Positions 1 through 7,211 of a stretch of DNA of 13,850 nucleotides are shown one piece after another. Made by a program: the position numbers and the translations under genes. The stretch is taken from assembly GCA_041179425.1 (NCBI GenBank), contig JBEGTL010000176.1:1-13850 (forward strand). The letters run 5' to 3'. The notes under the pieces are model-generated. The model saw only the letters and a list, made by a program, of their open reading frames with translations, was not told the DNA's origin and did not search any database. The DNA comes from DASUME01 sp041179425 (GTDB taxonomy: Bacteria > Myxococcota_A > Polyangia > Polyangiales > DASUME01). Positions within the stretch are counted from its first letter, which is position 1. The number at the start of each line of letters is the position of its first letter.

Positions 1-1332
1 GGCCGTGGGAGCGGCGACCGCGCCGAGCACGGGCAGCTCCCACGCGCCAGCGTACTTCGCTTCGACGAGCCGAACGCGGTCGGCCCAGCCAGCGATGTCC
101 AAGGCGCCGTGCGCACCGAGGTTGAGTAAGACCGGTCGGGCAGCGTGCAGCAGGGGGAACACTCGCTGCGGGCCTTGGGCGGTGACGACCTCGAGATCGG
201 GCATACGACGGCCGAGCAGCGGGTGTCCATTGCCGAGGTCGTAGTGGACGTCCAGCCCCGACATCATCGCGACGTATTGTTTGCGCGGTGCGTCCGTCGA
301 CAACAGCTCGACCATGGTGCCGCGCAAGGCGTCGGTCTGATCGTCCGTGCGGTCGAGTGCGGTGAGCGCCATCGTGTTGCGCAACACGCGCGCGCCGACC
401 GGGTGTCGCTCGGCGTGGTAGGTGTCGAGCAGACGATCGGGCGAGACCCCGCGGATCACCTGCGCAAGCTTCCATCCCAGGTTGACGGCATCCTGGACAC
501 TCAGGTTCAGCCCCTGGCCGCCCACCGGGGAGTGGACGTGTGCCGCGTTGCCGGCCAGCAGCACGCGTCGGTCGCGGTAGGACACGGCCTGCCGGGTCAT
601 GTCGGTGAACCTGGAGATGTCGCTCGCACCACGAAGCCCGAAGTCTGTCCCGTAGGCGGACAAAAGCGCCTCGCGCACGTCGCCCAGGGTCGGCTCCCCG
701 GCTTGGCCGACGTTCTTTTCGTTGAGCACCACGCGCGCGCGCTTGCCGTCGTCCAACTTGGCGACGGCGTTCTTACCGTTCTTCCCACGGCGCAGGCCCC
801 ACTCTGGCTCTTGGTCCGTCTCGATCTCGGCGATCAGGTAGCTCGTGGAAGCATCCCAGCCGGCAAAGTCGATCCCCGCTTTTTTGCGAATCACGCTGCG
901 GCCTCCGTCGCAGCCGACCAGATACTGCGCGCGCAACGCACGACCGTCAGACAGCTCGGCGTACACGCCCGCGTCGTCCTGCGCAAAAGTCGTCACCTCG
1001 CGTCCCCGATAGATCGGCACCGTCAGCTCCGCGATCCAGTCGGTCAAAGTTCGCTCGATGTGAGTCTGCCAGAGCGCCAAGAAGTAGTTGTGACGAGTGG
1101 GTAAGTCGCTCGAGTCGAGTAGGGTCTCTGCGAACGGTGTCACTCGATGCAGCTGCCCTTGTGAGATGAAGCGCTCGGCGATCCCCCGCTGATCGAGCAC
1201 CTCGAGTGTGCGCATGTGCAGCCCGCCTGCGCGCAAGCCTGCAAGGTCGTGACTCTCGCGCCGCTCGACGATGGCGACGTCGACCCCTGCCAATGCGAGC
1301 TCGCCTGCCAACATCAGCCCTGCGGGGCCTCC
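1..1332 (-). pseudogene. FAD-dependent aromatic hydroxylase (PheA/TfdB-like), 5' end lost, runs off left edge
   Basis: The minus-strand frame is open for 444 codons from 1332 to the window edge and reads as a class A flavin monooxygenase, which would hydroxylate an aromatic or polyketide-like substrate using NAD(P)H, FAD and O2. Visible in order: GGPAGLMLAGELALAG, the distal part of the GxGxxG dinucleotide fold, followed by the acidic end of strand 2 (VAIVERR); GCDGGRS (895-918), the middle FAD/NAD(P)H motif; GNAAHVHSPVGGQGLN near 510-555, the GD motif with Asn in place of the usual Asp; and a thioredoxin-like C-terminal region near 1-200 (ending KYAGAWELPVLG) as in the rifampicin/pentachlorophenol monooxygenase group. 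The first strand and start codon are missing: an in-frame TGA at 1333-1335 sits where the first motif glycine is expected, and upstream codons do not resemble a Rossmann strand. The first ATG lies after GPAGL, so starting there would remove the FAD site. The family is clear; the exact substrate is not. Confidence 0.8.
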
Positions 1333-1391
1333 TCAGCGCGCTCGGGAAGCCGAGGCGGTAGCGCGCTCGTGATGGGGCCGAGGCCGCGTAT

Positions 1392-1888
1392 TTAGCTGCC
1401 CAGCAGACTGCGCGCCTTGCGAACCGCCTCTTGCGCGTCGGTCGCGCACCCGTCGGCGCCGAGCCGTTGCCACAGGCTGCCCCCGACCGAAAACGGTCGT
1501 CCACCCACCAGGATTTTGACGTGCCGCAGGTCGTGGGCGTCGCGCACCCTCTCGATCAGAGAGAGCGCGTCGCGCAGGTGGCTGCTCATGGTCACCGAGA
1601 TGGCCAATAGTGATGCGCGCCGCTCGCGTAACAATTGCAGCACGCCCTCGGCGGGTGCATTGGCGCCGAGATAGGTCGTGTCCCAACCCGTCCATCTCGA
1701 AGAAATCGGCGACCATGCGCGCACCAAACTCGTGTAGCTCTTCACGTGCGCAGGTAGAGACCATCCTGGGACCGCCGTGACCGTGCATCATCCGCGGGTA
1801 CAGCTGCGCCAGGACCAGCTGGCTGACACTTGTCCCCGCGGGTCGCAGCGCAGGACCATCTTCAGCGAACCTGTAGGTGACATTCAGA
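1392..1888 (-). pseudogene. Cobalamin (B12)-binding domain protein, frameshifted
   Basis: Two minus-strand frames together give a MtbC1/CarH-like B12-binding module. The first frame reads SVSQLVLAQLYPRMM, then EELHEFGARMVADFFEMDG; its ExHxxG is the variant of the cobalamin-ligating DxHxxG seen in this group. The second frame continues directly with WDTTYLGANAPAEGV, LLAISVTMSS and VKILVGGRPFS and stops at TAA 1392-1394. The switch maps to 1686-1690, where removing one C from the plus-strand CCC run (1687-1689) restores GAC-GGT-TGG. The helical N-terminal domain is hard to read: a stop in a third frame at 1884-1886 follows VGEYARLEAEV, which may be part of it, so a second lesion is likely. It lies about 60 bp upstream of the monooxygenase on the same strand. 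Such stand-alone B12 proteins serve as light or corrinoid sensors or methyl carriers; no partner is visible. It could be a true pseudogene or an indel error in the assembly. Confidence 0.72.
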
Positions 1889-2097
1889 CCTCGGCCTCCA
1901 ATCGAGCGTACTCTCCGACGTGCGTGCGCGCATGCTTTGCACAGTGGGTACCGAGTCTGGAGTGCCGAGGGTAAGAGTGCACAAAGTGTCGCGGATGCCT
2001 CCTGAGATGGTGCTGAATGCGTCCAGCGTTAGGGAGGCTCGAGCAGCTCGCTGTCGCCTTCGGCCCGTGCCATGTACGTGGAGAGGAAAACAAGTGT

Positions 2098-2775
2098 ATG
2101 AGGTCGTGCCTGCGGCTCCCGATGGGCTCTTTGCGAGCGGCGCTGTTCGTTTCGCTCACGGGCTGTTCGTCTCCCAAGCCGCCGCCCAGCGACGCGCGGT
2201 TCCACGACGAAGCCGCCGTGCTGGTCTCGACGAAGGGGCTCTCGACACAGCCCTTTACCGTGGTGCAGCGCATACGCGGCAAGCACGGCACAGAAGACGT
2301 GGCGTTTGCATGCGTGGTCCAGCTCTCGCACGACAAGCTGACGGTGACCGGCCTGACGACGTACAACGCCCCCGCCTTCGTGGTCGAGCAAGAGGGCGTC
2401 GACGTGTTGTCGCAAAATGCCCTGTTGCGCGATGTGCCCTTCGAGCCCGTCCAAGTGCTGCACGACATCCATCGGGTGTTCTTCCGCGGTTTTGCTTCGC
2501 CGCAGGCCGACGGCACCCACGAGCTGCTGGATCACGGCGAGGTCGTGCGCGAGCTGTGGCGAGATGGGCACGTTGTGGAGCGGCACTTCCACGTGCTCGA
2601 TACATTTTCGCGCCTACTGGTACTCGAGTTCGACGGTCCCCCCGCGCCGGTGATCGCACCCCACGTACGCCTCACCAACCTGCACTACGGCTACGTATTG
2701 GAGATCGAGAGTGTGGAACAAGGGAGGCTCGACCAGGGCTACACCCTCGACGTCAAAACGAACCGTGTTCCGTAG
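2098..2775 (+). CDS. DUF3261-family lipoprotein
   Basis: The product has 225 residues. I chose the ATG at 2098 over the in-frame codon at 2017 because it is preceded by a GGAGAGG-like ribosome site (around 2080) and gives a standard signal peptide with lipobox LTGC, Cys 23 being the lipidated residue. The mature part has alternating short beta strands typical of DUF3261: FTVVQRI, FACVVQLSHDKLTVTGLT, a central segment on residue HRVFF, and the closing HVRLTNLHYGYVLEIESVEQ. DUF3261 proteins are outer-membrane-directed lipoproteins with a LolB/LolA-like look and are often found in aryl polyene-type lipid clusters, but none of the other cluster genes are here, so no pathway is assigned. The 3' end overlaps the convergent fragment to its right by 23 bp. 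The frame is intact, unlike both neighbours. Confidence 0.75.
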   Translation: MRSCLRLPMGSLRAALFVSLTGCSSPKPPPSDARFHDEAAVLVSTKGLSTQPFTVVQRIRGKHGTEDVAFACVVQLSHDKLTVTGLTTYNAPAFVVEQEGVDVLSQNALLRDVPFEPVQVLHDIHRVFFRGFASPQADGTHELLDHGEVVRELWRDGHVVERHFHVLDTFSRLLVLEFDGPPAPVIAPHVRLTNLHYGYVLEIESVEQGRLDQGYTLDVKTNRVP

Positions 2776-3211
2776 GGCTCGCCAAGGGCAGCGCACGCTT
2801 GCCGAGCCTGAGCGGTGTAAGGCGCTCGGTCTCGAGCCGGTCGCGATAAAACAGGTTGTAGGTGTCGAACGGAATCGAGCGGCCGTCCTCGGGATGCACG
2901 ATGTGCACGCAGCTCTTCTTGACACTGCGCACGTCGAAGCCCCGCGCGTCGGCAAACTCCATGATGATGACGCGGAACAAGTTGTGGTAGCCGAGTGCGG
3001 CCGACGTTGCGTCTACCGTGGGCAGGCAACACAGTAAGGTCTTGAGCGAGGCGCCTGCCGCCGCTTCGTGAATGCCGGTCGAGAACAGGGCGAACACCGC
3101 CTGCTTGAGTGCGGCGTCGCGCTCGAACGAGATGGTGCTGCGCGCCGGTCCGAGTAAGACCTCGAGCGGTATCCGCCCGGCCACGCGATCGGTCGCATCG
3201 GCTGTCTGTTA
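2753..3211 (-). pseudogene. C-terminal fragment of a probable radical-SAM-family protein
   Basis: The frame is open from just after a TAA (about 3212-3214) to TGA 2753-2755; a GTG at 3182-3184 could nominally start it. Recognisable blocks are AVFALFSTGIHEAAAG, TLLCCLPTV, LGYHNLFRVIIMEFADARGF, VRSVKKSCVHIVHPEDGR and IPFDTYNLFYRDR. I associate this last set with the C-terminal region of a deltaproteobacterial radical-SAM family. The CxxxCxxC cluster that would prove it is not in the fragment, so the family is tentative, but strand, frame and coding character are clear. The piece is about 145 residues, far short of a full radical-SAM enzyme. Its upstream side runs straight into the Lgt-like fragment on the other strand, so the N-terminal catalytic part is gone from this locus. 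Confidence 0.55.
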
Positions 3212-3620
3212 TCGGGCTGCTGCTACGGCACGCCGACCTCGCTGCCATGGGGGGTGCGCTACCCGTCGCTCTCGTTTGTCCACGCGAGCCACGTCGCACG
3301 AGGGCTCCTTCCGAGCACGGCGACTTGCTCCTTGCCCGTGCATCCAGCCCCCCTCTACGAGTTCGCGTTCAACCTGTGCTTGTGGTGTCTTTTGCTCGCT
3401 CTCAGGCCTCGGCTGCGCGCAAAGGGTAGCCTGTTTCGCCTCTACCTTACTTGTTACGCCGGGTTTCGTTTCTTCGCCGAGTTCTTCCGAGGAGACTCGT
3501 TGCCGCCCAGCGGGTTCTTACTCAAGCCGGTGCAGGTGCTGCTTCTGCCGGCCGTGCTGGCCTACGGATTGCGCCTGCGCGCGTCGGAGCGAGCGGCACA
3601 CGAGGCGTCTGGCTCGCGGA
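3158..3620 (+). pseudogene. C-terminal half of an Lgt-like (prolipoprotein diacylglyceryl transferase family) membrane protein
   Basis: The frame opens right after TAA 3155-3157 and reads GHAIGRIGCLLSGCCYGTPT, then PWGVRYP, HPAPLYEFAFNL, GSLFRLYLTCYAGFRFFAEF and FRGD, followed by LKPVQVLLLPAVLAYGL. In E. coli Lgt the matching region is GAGRLGNFINGELWG (with catalytic Arg143), the HPSQLYE loop and the YGAFRIIVEFFR motif, so the match is to the C-terminal half only. The Cys-Cys in place of the Asn/Glu residues marks it as the GRIGC-GCCYG paralogue type rather than housekeeping Lgt. About half of a normal 260-300 residue protein is missing, including the equivalent of His103, and no start codon with a ribosome site exists upstream. 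It is therefore presumably inactive. The frame nominally continues to 4000 but loses coding character after about 3620, where it becomes antisense to the next gene. Confidence 0.75.
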
Positions 3621-3759
3621 CACGAGCGATCGGCGCTACCCCGCAACGACGGGGCAGAAGGTCGGCGCAGCTTTCCTCGCGGTTGGTTCTGCGGTCGCGA
3701 CGCAGGGGATCCTCGGGTTGTTGTTCGCGCTGGAGTCCGCTGGAGCTTGTGCGAGCTGA
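3611..3759 (+). pseudogene. Short C-terminal segment with one membrane helix; frameshifted Lgt tail or remnant small gene
   Basis: A second plus-strand frame takes over here: VWLADTSDRRYP, then QKVGAAFLAVGSAVATQGI, ILGLLFALESAGACAS and TGA at 3757-3759. It has one strongly hydrophobic helix with small residues and ends 13 bp before the convergent gene, where a gene end would be expected. No ATG, GTG or TTG with a ribosome site is evident. I read it as either the true C-terminus of the Lgt-like protein after a frameshift near 3590-3625, or a remnant of a separate small membrane protein. I do not recognise a family. Confidence 0.35.
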
Positions 3760-3772
3760 GACGATCGCGGCC

Positions 3773-4243
3773 TTACCCGTGAGCTTCGCCGCTTTCGGTC
3801 CGCATGAACAAGACGTAAAAACGAACCGTCTGCAGCGGTCTGACAGAGTGGACACTGGCCGGCTCGACCACGCCCAAGACGCCCGGCTGCAACACGAACG
3901 TTCCGCGCGCGCATGTGTACTCGAGCTTACCCTCTTCCATGACGATTTGCGCCCACACGCCGGGCTTGGTCTGATGCTCGGCGCGCAGCGCGCTCGGTAA
4001 GGTCGCCTCTGTAAAGCTCGGCGTCTGTTTGTACGCAGTAAGGCCCGCGGGGAGCGTGGCCATCTCGCACGAAGGACAGTCGAGCTCGGTGCCCAGGTGT
4101 TGGGCACGCCCTTGCTCCGTAACCACCCAGGGCCGGCTCTGCCACGGAGGATCGTGTCGCACGTGCTGCCCGTGACCACAGCTCAGCTCGGCGACCCACG
4201 CGCTTGCCTCATCCTGGCGATAGCCGACGATCGATCTCCGCAT
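3773..4243 (-). CDS. DUF3565-DUF1971 fusion protein (YeaR/TehB-like cupin)
   Basis: The product has 156 residues. The start at ATG 4241-4243 is chosen because homology begins at MRRSIVGYRQDE; codons further upstream look non-coding. Residues 1-62 form a DUF3565 domain with a metal-site pattern, C22-G-H24-x2-H27-x2-H30 (SCGHGQHVRH), and C56-x2-C59. Residues 63-148 form a DUF1971 cupin-like domain: LPAGLTAYKQTPSF, ALRAEHQTKPGVW with H90, VMEEGKLEYT and VVEPASVHSV with H132, ending VRFYVLF. DUF1971 is the YeaR fold, also found joined to tellurite-resistance TehB. YeaR responds to nitrate/NO in E. coli, so a stress role is possible but unproven. No clear ribosome site is visible. It is convergent with the damaged Lgt locus and divergent from the acyltransferase. 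Confidence 0.85.
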   Translation of the reverse strand: MRRSIVGYRQDEASAWVAELSCGHGQHVRHDPPWQSRPWVVTEQGRAQHLGTELDCPSCEMATLPAGLTAYKQTPSFTEATLPSALRAEHQTKPGVWAQIVMEEGKLEYTCARGTFVLQPGVLGVVEPASVHSVRPLQTVRFYVLFMRTESGEAHG

Positions 4244-4503
4244 GCCGCAGTCTAGTGTGCCGCCGCTTCGCACGCTCACCCGTGCAAGCGGCCCCCGCGG
4301 TGGGCTGCGAGACACGCGGCGCAGGCGGAGACAACTCCCTGAGTCCACGTCAGGCGCGCTTGCGGTCGGCTGGGCTGATGCATCGAGCGAGTCTGAAACC
4401 GCGGTCGCACCAACGACGACCGTCGCCGGACGAGTACGGATGTGCGGACATCGCCGCTTTGAGGTTGGGGGCCGGAGGAGGAGCTTGATACGCTCGGCAG
4501 CCG
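4244..4503. promoter_or_regulatory. Divergent intergenic region, 260 bp
   Basis: This stretch separates the start of the DUF3565-DUF1971 gene (minus) from the start of the acyltransferase (plus), so it must hold both promoters if both genes are expressed. I see no convincing -35/-10 pair, operator dyad or small ORF. A GGAGGAG run at about 4474-4482 lies 20-odd bases before the acyltransferase GTG, too far to be an ordinary ribosome site. An in-frame TGA (4486-4488) bars any longer start. Confidence 0.35.
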
Positions 4504-5638
4504 GTGACAGCAGTTAGACGATACGACTTCGTCGACGCGCTTCGGGGCTACGCGATCTTCGGCGTCGTCGCCGTGCATGCGTCGGCCGTCGTCTCGCCCG
4601 CGACGCCGTCGCTGCTGCGTGCGTACCAGGCCGGCGCCCACGGCGTACAGCTGTTCTTCGTTGCAAGCGCACTGACGCTCTGTATGTCCTGGGAGGCGCG
4701 CGCTTCGAGCGAGCAGACGCCGATCCGCAACTTCTACCTGCGCAGGCTGTTTCGTATCCTGCCCATGTTCCAGGTCGCCGTCGCGTCGTACGTGCTGCTC
4801 GACGGCATGGGCCCGCGTTACTGGGCGCCGGATGGCGTGCGCTGGTGGGACGTCGCCCTGACCGCACTGTGTCTGCACGGATTTCACCCCGAGACCATCA
4901 ACGCGGTCGTTCCGGGCGGCTGGTCCGTAGCCGACGAGATGATCTTCTACCTGTTGCTACCCGTCTTGCTGCGGATCGTGCCATCGCTCGCCTCGCGGGT
5001 GTGGCTGTGGCTCCTTTCTCTGATTGCGACGACGCTGCTCGCGCTGGTCCTGACTGCCAAGCTCCTGCCTGACTACCCGCCCGAGCGGCAATATCTTTTC
5101 CTCAACTTCCTCAACCTGAACTTCGTGGGTCAGTTCCCCGTCTTCGCGGTGGGACTGGTTGCGTACGCACTGTACCTCCGGCCGGGTGCGCTGCCTCGGG
5201 CGCTTGGTCTGTTGGGCACTTTTGCGTATCTGGTCGCGTGGGCGGTCGGACCCACGGACCCGCGCCTCACCGTGCTGCTCGACCTGCCACGGATCGCGGC
5301 GATCGGGTTGGCCTGCTTCGCGCTGATGATCTCGCGCTGGCCGAGCCGCGTGCTCACGCACCCTGCCGTGGTTTGGCTCGGACGACTCAGCTACAGCATC
5401 TACCTCGTGCACTTCGCTCTGCTGGAGCTGCTCACAGCGCTGGGCGTCGAGCGCTGGCGCGGCAGCGACGCTCGCAAGCGTGGTGTTCATCGCGCTCGTG
5501 CTGGCGCTCAGCGCGCTGGTCGCGCGTGTGACCTACGCGCTCATCGAGCGACCCGGCATCGCGCTCGGCGCACGCGTCATCGAGCGGCTCGAGCGTGGCC
5601 GCGTGTCGCCGAGCCTGCTGCCCCGGACCGAGAGCTGA
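4504..5638 (+). pseudogene. Acyltransferase-3 family membrane protein (OafA/YrhL-like), frameshift near 3' end
   Basis: The gene starts at GTG 4504, the only available start after an in-frame TGA at 4486. It opens with YDFVDALRGYAIFGVVAVHA, containing the conserved Arg (R14) and His (H25) of the acyltransferase-3 family. Next are FFVASALTLCMSW, the NFYLRRLFRILP basic loop, WSVADEMIFYLLLPVLL, and repeated membrane helices (about ten in all) through LGRLSYSIYLVHFALLE. Members transfer acyl groups from the cytoplasm onto surface sugars or lipids. After about 5450 the original frame turns into an Arg-rich non-protein sequence, while the +1 frame continues naturally with TLASVVFIALVLALSALVAR, VTYALIERPG and a stop at 5636-5638. 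A single-base insertion within about 5446-5460 explains this. Corrected length is about 377 residues, normal for the family. The uncorrected product would lose the last membrane helix and end at 5646. A sequencing indel cannot be excluded. Confidence 0.85.
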
Positions 5639-5680
5639 CGTATTGAGTCTTTGCCAACGTCCCTCGCGCCCCGAGTCTCA

Positions 5681-6910
5681 TCAGCCGCGCTTCGCGTCGG
5701 TTGCCACGCCGCCGTCGTGCTGATCGTGCGAGCTGCCCGCATCTCGCGCCGGCTCGGTCGGCTTGACCGCGCTTGCGTCTCGCGCCGGCTCGGTCGGCTT
5801 GACCACGCCCGCGTCACGCGTCGGCTCGGTCGGCTTGACCACGCTTGCGTCGCGCGTCGGCTCGGTCGGCTTCACCAGGCTCGCGTCGCGAGTCGGCTCG
5901 GGCAGCTTGATCGGGCCTGCATCGAGTCGGTACTCGGGAAGCTCGAGCGTACCCGCGTCACGCTCTCCGGCTGCGGCTCGGGTCGGCTTACTTTCTGGCG
6001 TTTCTACGCTGTCGTGACCGACGGAGGAACCGCCGTCTCGCTGCGCGGAGGCAGACCCTCTTTTGCCACCGTCGTCGGTCTCGAGCGCATCGTCGTCGTC
6101 TTGTCCGCGGACCCATTCTTTCTTGAGGTCATCGAGCGACGCTGGCTCGTGCGCTTCGCGCAAGCCGAGCGCATCGACTACGCCGGGCAGGTGCGACTGC
6201 ACGCTCGCAAGTGCGGCCGCCACATGCGCACCGGGGTCGCGTGAGACGCCGCCGTCGGCTGTTGCGGCAGCCGTCTTTTCGGCTTCGCCGAGGCTCACGG
6301 CAGCTGCACGAGCCACGTTGTGCAGCACCATGTCAGGCGCCGCCACGAAGTCTAACAACAAGTCCTTGCCTTCGAGACCGAGCCTCGTCTGTACGGCTTG
6401 TTTCGCCTCCGCGACACTCCGACCCGTCGCGATCATCTCGCCCGCGACCAGCGCGGACAGCGGACTTATCACGACGTGTGGAGCGGACCCGGCATCGACG
6501 GCGAAGTACGCGGCCGCAGGCGACAACAACGTGAACGCTGACTTGCCAGCTTGTTGCAGCGTCGCGCCCAGGTCGTCCGAGTCTTTGGCGGTGCTGGGGA
6601 CCGAGGCGTGCAAGTACAGATCAGCAAACGTGTCTGCAGCGGTGCCGTGCACGGTCAGGTGGAACGCGCCTTTGGCATCGGTCGTCGTCGACGGTTCGTC
6701 GGCGTCTTGGGCGTGGTTGCCGTTGAGGTCGAGAAACACCGTGGCTCCCTCGAGGTAGCCATCGACCACCACACCCGAGACCTCGCGCGAAGGATTGCCC
6801 GACGACGGGGCGTCCGCGCGGTCGTCGGTTGCGCACGCCGAACAGACAAACAGAGACAGAGCACAGCTTGCCGTGCGCACGAGGCGCGTCCGGCGTGGAC
6901 GACTCAACAT
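5681..6910 (-). CDS. Lipoprotein with an SdrD/CnaB-like domain and C-terminal Lys-Pro-Thr-Glu-Pro repeats
   Basis: The product has 409 residues. The ATG at 6908-6910 has AGAGG about 11 bases upstream. The signal peptide (basic n-region, then ALSLFVCSAC) puts the likely lipidated Cys at 26; the -3 residue is Cys rather than Leu, so the lipobox is non-standard. Residues 44-86 match the small beta-sandwich found in many Gram-negative surface lipoproteins: GVVVDGYLEGATVFLDLNGN, then DADEP and TDAKGAFHL. An Ala-rich helical middle (about 115-265) follows, then an Asp-rich linker (QDDDDALETDDGGK). Residues 317-392 are repeats of RDAS(V/L)VKPTEP(T/A). The layout suggests a membrane-anchored protein with an extended Pro-rich stalk or wall-spanning tail. 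I recognise no enzymatic motif. It is convergent with the acyltransferase (42 bp gap). Confidence 0.75.
   Translation of the reverse strand: MLSRPRRTRLVRTASCALSLFVCSACATDDRADAPSSGNPSREVSGVVVDGYLEGATVFLDLNGNHAQDADEPSTTTDAKGAFHLTVHGTAADTFADLYLHASVPSTAKDSDDLGATLQQAGKSAFTLLSPAAAYFAVDAGSAPHVVISPLSALVAGEMIATGRSVAEAKQAVQTRLGLEGKDLLLDFVAAPDMVLHNVARAAAVSLGEAEKTAAATADGGVSRDPGAHVAAALASVQSHLPGVVDALGLREAHEPASLDDLKKEWVRGQDDDDALETDDGGKRGSASAQRDGGSSVGHDSVETPESKPTRAAAGERDAGTLELPEYRLDAGPIKLPEPTRDASLVKPTEPTRDASVVKPTEPTRDAGVVKPTEPARDASAVKPTEPARDAGSSHDQHDGGVATDAKRG
5739..5918. repeat. Five 36-bp tandem repeats inside the lipoprotein gene
   Basis: Units begin at 5739, 5775, 5811, 5847 and 5883. Each carries the core CGGCTCGGTCGGCTTGACC or a close variant; the last two units (5847 and 5883) differ most. 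Each unit encodes 12 residues, RDASVVKPTEPT and variants. The 36-bp period keeps the frame, so unit gain or loss would change only the tail length. Weaker, older copies extend to about 5962. Confidence 0.9.
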
Positions 6911-7211
6911 GAAACGTAGACCTCTCGCTAGGGGGAGGCCGGTAGGATTTCGGATTCCTGTCCGGCGGCCCCGCTACCGTGGCGCGAGTGCGCGTTAGGC
7001 CGGAGGCTTTGCGTCCCAAACTTTCGCTTGGTTTGCTGATGAAGATCGTAGACGGTGTCGTGCCGCGCCGACTAGCGATATCGCGTATCCGTGTCTTGGC
7101 CCACAGGGCAGATGGTCAACGCGCCGCGCGTCCTGCATTCGCGGACACATTGGCCGGTCTACACGTCGTGGCCATCAACTCTGCCGGTGTCGCCCGGCGC
7201 GAGAGCGTGCG
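6911..7211. other. Intergenic region, 301 bp, no supported gene
   Basis: This lies between two minus-strand genes and should hold the lipoprotein promoter and the end of the Coq4-like transcript. The open frames here (for example plus 6979-7215) have no ribosome site and no recognisable protein character. A minus-strand stretch near 6940-7070 reads without stops for 47 codons but has no start. The only structure seen is a 10-bp palindrome, GCGATATCGC, at 7075-7084. No tRNA, riboswitch or strong terminator was recognised. Confidence 0.4.

Noticed and set aside
145..1104. 319-codon plus-strand ORF
   Set aside because: It is antisense to the flavin monooxygenase frame, which shows clear family motifs along its whole length.
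1884..2849. Long overlapping ORFs on both strands over the DUF3261 gene
   Set aside because: Arg/Pro/Ala-rich composition, no start signals, and the DUF3261 frame explains the coding signal. Only the VGEYARLEAEV end near 1884 may belong to the B12 protein.
2749..3829. Near-identical 18-mers GACGT(C/A)AAAACGAACCGT at about 2749 and 3811
   Set aside because: 17 of 18 bases match, but each fits the end of a different minus-strand ORF and the match does not extend; likely chance.
5739..5918. 36-bp repeat period suggesting a CRISPR array
   Set aside because: The units are directly adjacent with no spacers and encode a protein repeat in frame.
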